Part shown: positions 1 to 4,190 of the stretch, piece after piece | How the letters are laid out: each line of letters begins with the position of its first letter | Numbering within the stretch: the first letter of the stretch is position 1 | Assembly (NCBI GenBank): GCA_947258805.1 | Contig: CAMYJV010000131.1 | Location: forward strand, 1-9,572 | DNA: 9,572 nt | Direction: 5' to 3' | From: an uncultured Gammaproteobacteria bacterium | GTDB taxonomy: Bacteria > Pseudomonadota > Gammaproteobacteria > GCA-2729495 | Notes under the pieces: model-generated | What the model saw: the letters and a program-made list of their open reading frames with translations, nothing else | Told to the model about the DNA's origin: nothing | Databases searched by the model: none | Program-made: the position numbers and the translations under genes

Positions 1-62
1 GCACCTGCCAGGCAGGTGCCGGACGGCCAACCAGTTGGCCGCCGCTGTTGCAGGCGTTATGT
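1..62 (+). repeat. attC recombination site, left part cut by window edge
   Basis: This is the 3' part of an integron attC site. It ends in the R' core site GTTATGT (56-62), preceded by GCCGCCGCTGTTG, which is shared exactly with the second attC at 751-763. The interior is palindromic: GCACCTGCC/GGCAGGTGC (1-9 and 11-19) and GGCCAAC/GTTGGCC (26-32 and 35-41), as expected for a site recombined as a folded single strand. The 5' core site (R'') should lie just left of base 1. It marks the end of the preceding cassette, which is outside the window. The call rests on core-site form, internal symmetry and similarity to the complete site 700 bases away. Confidence 0.75.
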
Positions 63-65
63 GTC

Positions 66-94
66 TTGTTGCGTGGTGCGCACCATGCTACACT
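66..94 (+). promoter_or_regulatory. predicted sigma-70 promoter of the higBA cassette
   Basis: A TTGTTG box (66-71) and a TACACT box (89-94) are separated by 17 bases. Transcription would start at about 100-102, on the GTG codon of the toxin gene, so the mRNA would be leaderless or nearly so. No Shine-Dalgarno sequence is seen before that GTG. The promoter begins only four bases after the attC core site. Confidence 0.55.
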
Positions 95-100
95 CCTCGC

Positions 101-379
101 GTGATCAGGTCTTTTCGACATAAAGGGCTACAGCGGTTCTTCGAACGCGGAACCAAATCTGGCATCCAGTCCAAACATGTGAAGCGGCTGAGGATGCAGC
201 TAACGGCTCTGGATACTGCCCTGACGATCGCCGACATGGACATCCCCGGTTACAGGCTGCATCGATTGAAAGGGCAGGCCAAGAATCGTTGGTCCATTTG
301 GGTCAGTGGTAATTGGCGGCTGACTTTCGAATTTGTCGACGGAGACGTCCACATCTTAAACTACGAGGACTATCACTGA
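101..379 (+). CDS. higB: HigB-family mRNA interferase toxin
   Basis: The 92-residue product belongs to the RelE/HigB toxin superfamily, whose members cleave mRNA on the ribosome. Family hallmarks visible are the N-terminal IRSFRHKGLQRFFERG, the central DIPGYRLHRLKG (about 48-58) and the C-terminal WSIWVSGNWRLTFEF followed by a YEDYH tail. The GTG at 101 is chosen because homologues begin at this IRSF segment and are about 92 residues long. The in-frame ATGs at 35 and 59 lie inside the attC site and would add residues with no family counterpart. The gene overlaps higA by one base (TGATG), so translation is probably coupled. In this family the toxin precedes the antitoxin and the complex represses its own promoter. 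Function is inferred from family resemblance. Confidence 0.88.
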   Translation: MIRSFRHKGLQRFFERGTKSGIQSKHVKRLRMQLTALDTALTIADMDIPGYRLHRLKGQAKNRWSIWVSGNWRLTFEFVDGDVHILNYEDYH

Positions 380-681
380 TGGCTATGCATAACCCACCTC
401 ATCCTGGCGAATTTATCCGCGATACCTATCTTGAGCCACATGGCGTAAGTGTTCGCTCGCTCGCCGAGAGCCTGGGTGTTGCTGCATCGACTGTCACTCG
501 GTTGGTAAACGGGCAGAGCGGTGTTAGCCCGGAGATGTCGCTAAGGCTGGCTAAGGCACTTGGCCGGTCTCCTGAGAGTTGGCTGGCGATGCAACATGCG
601 CACGATCTTTGGGGCGCACGGCAGTCTACTGACCTCTCAAATGTCGAGCAGATCGAGCAGATTCGGTTCAATGCCGCATAA
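379..681 (+). CDS. higA: HigA-family antitoxin, HTH Xre-type regulator
   Basis: This 100-residue protein opens with the HigA signature NPPHPGEFIRDTYLEPHGVS (about 5-24). An Xre/HTH_3 helix-turn-helix follows at about 25-50, with SLAESLGVAASTVTRLVNG as the DNA-reading part, then a helical tail. HigA proteins bind and neutralise HigB and repress the operon. The start ATG at 379 overlaps the higB stop. A second ATG at 385 is possible and would remove only two residues. The TAA stop (679-681) lies inside the R'' core of the downstream attC, a compact arrangement typical of cassettes. Confidence 0.9.
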   Translation: MAMHNPPHPGEFIRDTYLEPHGVSVRSLAESLGVAASTVTRLVNGQSGVSPEMSLRLAKALGRSPESWLAMQHAHDLWGARQSTDLSNVEQIEQIRFNAA

Positions 682-774
682 CCAGCACAAGCAACGGACG
701 GCTTGGTCTGTCACGCAGCTTGCGTGCGCAACCCGCGCGCCAGCCGGCAGCCGCCGCTGTTGTCAGCGTTATGG
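676..774 (+). repeat. complete attC recombination site
   Basis: This is an attC of about 99 bases. The outer core sites are GCATAAC (R'', 676-682) and GTTATGG (R', 768-774). The arms pair with each other apart from a few extra bases: CAGCACAAGCAACGGACGGC on the left is an imperfect reverse complement of GCCGCCGCTGTTGTCAGCG on the right. The middle contains further palindromic sequence. Its 3' half matches the attC at the left edge (GCCGCCGCTGTTG, three different bases, then GCGTTATG). That similarity suggests both sites belong to one array family rather than to randomly assembled mobile cassettes. Confidence 0.82.
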
Positions 775-1016
775 GGCAACCTGAACCCCATCGTGGACGT
801 CCGGTTTCGACCCTTTTCGGAAGTTCAGGAAATTATCATGTACTTCCGGAATGTGCTGAAACCGGTCGTACGGTAATTATTTCCCCTGAGTATATGCTGA
901 TTAAGTGATAGATATTTTTAATGTGTATGCTATCGAGCATATTTGCATCGCAGCGATTTAGAATCGTGCCCATAAGATCCCCTAGAGTCATTCTCGTCCT
1001 CTGAAAGTAGAAGCAC
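775..1016. other. region between attC and lipoprotein gene; tiny open frame and AT-rich patch
   Basis: No recognised gene lies here. From the GTG at 793 to the TAA at 876 a 27-codon frame reads VDVRFRPFSEVQEIIMYFRN followed by seven more residues. It is basic and hydrophobic and could be a truncated cassette gene or chance. An inverted repeat CGGAAGT/ACTTCCG (818-824 and 841-847) sits inside it. From about 875 to 960 the sequence is markedly AT-rich compared with its surroundings and could hold the promoter of the following lipoprotein gene, but no convincing -35/-10 pair was fixed. No second attC closes this segment. Confidence 0.4.
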
Positions 1017-1499
1017 ATGAGACTCCAGACTTCCATGTCGATCCCGATCATGATGCTCTGCGCTGTCTTGGTCGCGGGCTGCGCGAGCTCGCCGTCCTCG
1101 CCGCCCTTGAACTTCGGCGACGGCTCGGTAGGTAACCTGTGGTACTGGGTTAAAGACAGGAGGAACGCGGGCGACTTGGACCAAGCCCTGATCTATATGG
1201 ACAAGCTGATCGAGCTACATTCCGCCGAGGCCCGGGAGGAGCAGGCTTCGCTCTCGGACTACCCGGTGAAGGACATATTCAACTACAAGGCACTCAACGG
1301 CGTGGGCAAGGCCCTTTTGGGCAAGGGTGAGATCCTGATGGAAAAGGGTGACGCGGCCGGTTCCAGAGAGGCCTTCAACACCATCATCCGTGACTTTGGT
1401 TACGCGCAATACGAGGACAGCAGAAGTCCAAATGGATGGTCCAAGGCCGCCGAAGCCGCCGAGCGGAACCTGAAAGAGCTGCAAGCCAACGTGAGCTGA
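1017..1499 (+). CDS. small TPR-like lipoprotein of unknown function
   Basis: The 160-residue product has a signal peptide ending in the lipobox LVAGC (Cys22), with Ala at the next position, so it should be lipidated and sent to the outer membrane. After a Ser/Pro-rich linker, the mature part is mostly amphipathic helix. Two segments resemble tetratricopeptide units: DLDQALIYMDKLIELHS, and GKALLGKGEILMEKGD running into SREAFNTIIRDFG. This suggests a periplasmic scaffold or binding protein; no catalytic motif is seen. The start at 1017 keeps the longer signal peptide. An ATG at 1035 would also leave a usable but shorter one. The upstream ribosome binding site is weak. It has no operon partner and is followed by an insertion sequence. 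Confidence 0.75.
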   Translation: MRLQTSMSIPIMMLCAVLVAGCASSPSSPPLNFGDGSVGNLWYWVKDRRNAGDLDQALIYMDKLIELHSAEAREEQASLSDYPVKDIFNYKALNGVGKALLGKGEILMEKGDAAGSREAFNTIIRDFGYAQYEDSRSPNGWSKAAEAAERNLKELQANVS

Positions 1500-1634
1500 C
1501 TCGAAAGACTCTCACGGGAATCACTCGGACGAGCGAGGACTGTTTGCAGCTCGCTGCGGGACATTGTGAATGACCGGAGTTGCTGCCACCAAGACCTTCC
1601 CGATTTTCCAAGGAACGTCTTTTTCTGGTTGCCG

Positions 1635-1656
1635 ATTCAACCGGTCGATGCAACAC
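1635..1656. repeat. left terminal inverted repeat of the IS30-family element
   Basis: Read inward, it starts ATTCAACCGGTCG and ends GCAACAC. It matches the right end at 19 of 22 positions and includes the transposase stop codon (1637-1639). Confidence 0.8.
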
Positions 1657-2797
1657 ATGTGGCAAATCGTTCTGCCGGAGTCTCATAGTCTAGAGTTTTT
1701 CTTGGCCTCTCGTTGAGCTCGCGGGCAACCGCATTGAGTTGGGCCTGCGAATGACCTGACAGGTCCGTACCCTTGGGGAAGTATTGTCTGAGCAACGCAT
1801 TGGTGTTCTCGTTCGAACCGCGCTGCCACGGACTCTGCGGATCACAGAAGTACACCTGGATGCCGGTGGCGAGCGTGAAACGCAGGTGGTCAGCCATCTC
1901 GCTGCCGCGATCCCAGGTGAGCGACTTGTACAGTTCCTTCGGCAGTTTGTAAGCCTGCCTGATCAGCGCATTGATCACCGTCTCGGTATCTTTGCCCTTG
2001 ACCCTGGCCAGCATCACGTAGCGCGTATGCCGCTCGACCAGTGTCGCGATCTGGCTGTTGTGCGTACCGAAAATCAGGTCGCCTTCCCAGTGCCCCGGTA
2101 CCGCGCGATCTTCCACCGCAGCGGGCCGCTCGCGGATCGATACCGTGTCGGTGATTTGCCCCAGCCCTTCGCCTTTGAGGCTCTTCTGCCGGGCGCGGCG
2201 TATGGTTCGCTGGTGCCTGAGATGCCCCAGCAGCTCCTTCTTCAGCGCGCCCCGGGCCTGGATGAACAGGCTGCGATAAATCGTCTCGTGTGACACGTGG
2301 CGGTTCTCATCGTGCGGGTAGCTACGCTTCAACCAACCGGCAATCTGCTGCGGCGACCATCGTCGGCGCAGCTTGCTCGCCACCCGGCGCGCCAGCGCAC
2401 GGTGGGTAACCAGTTTACAGGGCTTGGGTCGGCAGGCCCGGTTCCAGGCCGCCTGATCCGCATGGCTGGCCCGGTAGTCTCGACGACCGCCGTTACGGTT
2501 AATCTCGCGGCTGACCGTCGACGGCGAGCGCCTTAGCAATCTGGCAATGGCACGGATCGAGTCGCCGGCGACTACGCCGCGCGAGATCTCTTCACGCTCC
2601 GCTAACGTCAGCGCCACACGCGCGCGTCGCCGTGGTGGTGGCCGAATGCCACCGGTCGGCGCCAACTGGCCAAAGATCGAGGATGACGGCCGGTCAAAAG
2701 CCCGACCGATGGATCTTAGTGACTCACCCCGCTGCCAGCGATCCCACATCTCTGCCTTCTGCACGGCGGTGTACTTGATACGCGTTCGATAGGCCAT
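1637..2797 (-). CDS. IS30-family DDE transposase
   Basis: The 386-residue transposase is full length for IS30. The N-terminal part has helix-turn-helix segments: TLAEREEISRGVVAGDSIRA followed by SPSTVSREINRNGG at about 64-104. The C-terminal integrase-like core carries the catalytic triad D240 (GHWEGDLIFG), D296 (LTWDRGSEM) and E330 (QRGSNENTN). The last two are 33 residues apart, the DD(33)E spacing characteristic of this family. The ATG at 2797 is chosen because GGAG sits eight bases upstream. An in-frame GTG at 2806 would add three residues. The frame is unbroken, so the element may be active. Confidence 0.93.
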   Translation of the reverse strand: MAYRTRIKYTAVQKAEMWDRWQRGESLRSIGRAFDRPSSSIFGQLAPTGGIRPPPRRRARVALTLAEREEISRGVVAGDSIRAIARLLRRSPSTVSREINRNGGRRDYRASHADQAAWNRACRPKPCKLVTHRALARRVASKLRRRWSPQQIAGWLKRSYPHDENRHVSHETIYRSLFIQARGALKKELLGHLRHQRTIRRARQKSLKGEGLGQITDTVSIRERPAAVEDRAVPGHWEGDLIFGTHNSQIATLVERHTRYVMLARVKGKDTETVINALIRQAYKLPKELYKSLTWDRGSEMADHLRFTLATGIQVYFCDPQSPWQRGSNENTNALLRQYFPKGTDLSGHSQAQLNAVARELNERPRKTLDYETPAERFATCVASTG

Positions 2798-2822
2798 TGA
2801 TAACACTCCATCTTCTCAATCC

Positions 2823-2851
2823 AAGATAAAGTGTTGCGCCGACCAGTTGAA
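2823..2851 (-). promoter_or_regulatory. predicted transposase promoter with -35 box inside the terminal repeat
   Basis: On the minus strand, TTCAAC (2846-2851) and TATCTT (2823-2828) are separated by 17 bases. Each box matches the sigma-70 consensus at four of six positions, so the promoter would be weak, as is common for insertion sequences. Confidence 0.35.
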
Positions 2852-2852
2852 T
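2831..2852. repeat. right terminal inverted repeat of the IS30-family element
   Basis: Read inward on the minus strand, it starts ATTCAACTGGTCG and ends GCAACAC. It differs from the left end at three positions. It also appears to supply the -35 box of the transposase promoter. Confidence 0.8.
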
Positions 2853-3038
2853 GGACCCTCGTTAGCGGACATTTAGACAGGGTCTACGGTCTGGCCCGTC
2901 CTGGGCGCCTACGAACGGCTGCTTTCGGCAAAAACGGACCCTTGCAGCGCGGCATAGAGATTCCGTTCCCGCAGAGAGATTTGCACCTGCGCTCCGTCGC
3001 ATCGGGCGTACTCCCCGGAACTATCTGATGGGAGTTTG

Positions 3039-3090
3039 GGGACAGTGACCATAAATCTTCGCCTGCAGCCTTAGTTACGGTCACTGTCCC
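3039..3090. repeat. REP-like inverted repeat, GGGACAGTGACC arms
   Basis: Perfect 12-base arms GGGACAGTGACC (3039-3050) and GGTCACTGTCCC (3079-3090) flank a 28-base loop. One mismatch further in, pairing continues for three more bases. A partial third copy, CACTGTCCCGG, lies close by (about 3124-3134). Solitary or paired motifs of this kind resemble the REP sequences mobilised by REP-associated tyrosine transposases, but no such transposase is present here. Confidence 0.55.
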
Positions 3091-3295
3091 GCAATTCCCG
3101 CAATTCCGGATCACCGTAGTGCGCACTGTCCCGGTCATGAGTTGACTAAGGTCTTGAGAAGTGGCGTGCAAGTGCCCGTTTCTTGGCTTTGGTGTATTTG
3201 TCATAACGCGGTGCTTTGACTGGTGCCAGTTGTAAAGGTATCAAGATCCAACCGACTGCACCGATGACGCAACCTCGGAGAGTCGGCCTATAACC

Positions 3296-3449
3296 AAAAC
3301 GTAGTGGGAAATGCAGCGCGATGCGCTGACGGGGGGGATTCCTTTGAACATGCGGTTCGGCAGACGGGTTTTTGTGCCCGCCAGGTGCAGAACCGCATAA
3401 TCGGGATGACCTTTGGGGGATGGAAGACCCGGCCTTGCGCCGGGTTTTT
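3296..3449 (+). ncRNA. candidate structured RNA or repeat unit ending in a terminator
   Basis: Three hairpins follow each other on the plus strand. They are CAGCGC-gat-GCGCTG (3314-3328), a nine-base-pair stem ATGCGGTTC/GAACCGCAT (3350-3358 and 3390-3398) with an inner CGGG/CCCG stem, and a terminator hairpin with a T-run (3427-3449). Between them are purine-rich single-stranded segments and a repeated GGATxxCCTTTG-like motif (3337-3346 and about 3404-3414). A TATAAC box lies just upstream (3289-3294), but no good -35 box was found. It matches no RNA family I can name. It could instead be a dispersed intergenic repeat. The 5' end is a guess. Confidence 0.3.
3427..3449 (+). terminator. intrinsic terminator
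   Basis: ACCCGGC (3427-3433), a five-base loop and GCCGGGT (3439-3445) form a perfect stem of seven base pairs running into TTTTT. It has the right form to end transcripts coming from the left. It terminates no visible protein gene. Confidence 0.75.
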
Positions 3450-3481
3450 CTTGCATCGCGAACGGCTGCGCCTGGCCGAAA

Positions 3482-3619
3482 GCAGATGTCGAATTCAAGT
3501 TGGAAGCGCTCTGTGGGGTCTTTGACGACCCGGCCCTGGTCGTGCTGCCTCGCCTGGCCGCCAGCGGCAACCTGCAAGATTGCGATACCTTCAGCGCCAA
3601 GCAGCTATGGGCCTTATAA
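3482..3619 (+). pseudogene. possible C-terminal fragment of an unidentified gene
   Basis: The frame ending at 3619 reads ADVEFKLEALCGVFDDPALV and closes with FSAKQLWAL. It uses codons typical of GC-rich genes, with roughly three quarters of third positions G or C, unlike the noise on either side. No start with a ribosome binding site is found, and the upstream part of the frame runs back through the terminator hairpin, so it can only be a fragment. Its stop (3617-3619) abuts the stop of the opposing GNAT pseudogene (3614-3616). I do not recognise the family, and it may be chance. Confidence 0.25.
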
Positions 3620-4127
3620 CGCCAAGACGAGATGGGCCAGCTGATCGTTGTCGACAAATCCGCGATGAATTCCCCAGCAGCCACGCTCGCCAAAGGAGAA
3701 GTAGTGGATACAGTGATGGATGGGCTCATAGTCGACAAGTTGGTACCCAAACTGCATCTTGTACCAGCGAATGGCCTTCGGATCGTCGCTCCAGGTATGC
3801 ACTTCTCGCGCCCCTTGTCTGCGCATTTCATCCAGGCGTTGGCGCTGCAATAAAGGCCCAACGCCCAAAGCCATCGTGCTCCGCAACCCAGCACTTCTCA
3901 TGCAGGTGCACGTGGCAGATCCTGTTGCGCACCGACAAGATCGCTCCCTGCGGGAAATCGGGATCGACGCTGTCGGAGTCTCCAAAGACGTGAAACCGAT
4001 AGGCGCCCAGGCAGCGCAAAATCGCCGAGACGTGCGACTCATCAGGTCGTTTAATGTCGATGTTCACGGAGATGTCTGTCAAGGTGAAAAAACAAGACCC
4101 AACCCCAAAACAAACTCCCTGCAGCAT
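3614..4127 (-). pseudogene. GNAT-family N-acetyltransferase, internally deleted and frameshifted
   Basis: Two minus-strand frames join into one acetyltransferase-like protein. The upstream frame gives DISVNIDIKRPDESHVSAIL and onward to KCWVAEHDG. The downstream frame gives GVGPLLQRQRLDEMRRQGAR, then DDPKAIRWYKMQFGYQ, EPIHHCIHYFSFG and a stop at 3614. In GNAT enzymes the V-A-E-x-x-G strand is normally followed by about 25 residues leading into the acetyl-CoA-binding R-G-x-G-x-G/A loop. Here those residues, including the arginine-rich start of the loop, are missing and the frame changes at about 3845-3865. The start is uncertain: ATG at 4127, or TTG at 4082 where resemblance begins. Substrate is unknown. 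An intact shorter protein is unlikely because the cofactor loop is damaged. Confidence 0.65.
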
Positions 4128-4190
4128 AAACCCATCTGATAGTTCTCCGTTGGCGCACTGCGCGAAGCGGAACAGGGCCAGTCATGCAGA

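Larger units (their letters stand above)
57..768 (+). mobile_element. integron gene cassette carrying a HigBA toxin-antitoxin pair
   Basis: The unit runs from the crossover point in the first attC (after G56) to the crossover point in the second attC (after G768). It contains a promoter, two overlapping genes and one attC, which is the standard cassette layout. Most cassettes lack a promoter. Toxin-antitoxin cassettes of sedentary chromosomal integrons are known to carry their own, as this one does, and are thought to stabilise the array. No integron integrase is visible in the window, so this could be the end of a larger array to the left or an integrase-less cassette cluster. Confidence 0.75.
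1635..2852 (-). mobile_element. IS30-family insertion sequence, complete
   Basis: The 1218-base element is bounded by 22-bp imperfect inverted repeats (19 of 22 identical) at 1635-1656 and 2831-2852, with one transposase gene filling the interior on the minus strand. The size and the single gene fit IS30-family elements. The transposase stop codon lies inside the left repeat. The bases directly outside the two ends (ccg on the left, gga on the right) do not form the expected short target duplication. Either the ends differ slightly from those assigned, or the flanks were rearranged after insertion. Confidence 0.85.
2853..3613. other. gene-poor region with repeats, hairpins and a gene fragment
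   Basis: No intact gene is recognised between the insertion sequence and the GNAT pseudogene. The several overlapping open frames on both strands have no family motifs and disagree with one another. What can be pointed to is a GGGACAGTGACC inverted repeat (3039-3090), tandem GCAATTCCC/GCAATTCCG (3091-3108), a row of hairpins (3252-3398), an intrinsic terminator (3427-3449) and a short gene-like tail (3482-3619). The stretch looks like accumulated repeat and gene debris. Confidence 0.5.

Noticed and set aside
35..100. N-terminal extension of HigB from the ATGs at 35 or 59
   Set aside because: These codons lie in the attC site and upstream of or within the predicted promoter, and the added residues have no counterpart in the family.
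1487..1570. Hairpins CGTGAG/CTCACG and AGCGAG/CTCGCT after the lipoprotein gene
   Set aside because: Short stems with long loops and no T-run; not convincing as terminators.
1784..2293. 169-codon plus-strand frame
   Set aside because: It is antisense to the transposase and carries no recognisable domain.
2853..2945. AGCGGACATT and CTGCTTTCGGC next to the insertion sequence, echoed at 4262-4276 (GAAAGCAGACATT)
   Set aside because: Similarity is limited to about ten bases and no paired structure or clear repeat boundary could be drawn.
3190..3230. CATAACGC at 3204 as the R' core of a reverse-orientation attC
   Set aside because: No matching partner core site and no complementary arms were found within a plausible distance.
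3241..3894. 217-codon open frame on the minus strand
   Set aside because: It runs through the terminator, the hairpins and antisense to no family motif, and overlaps the better supported GNAT frames on the same strand.
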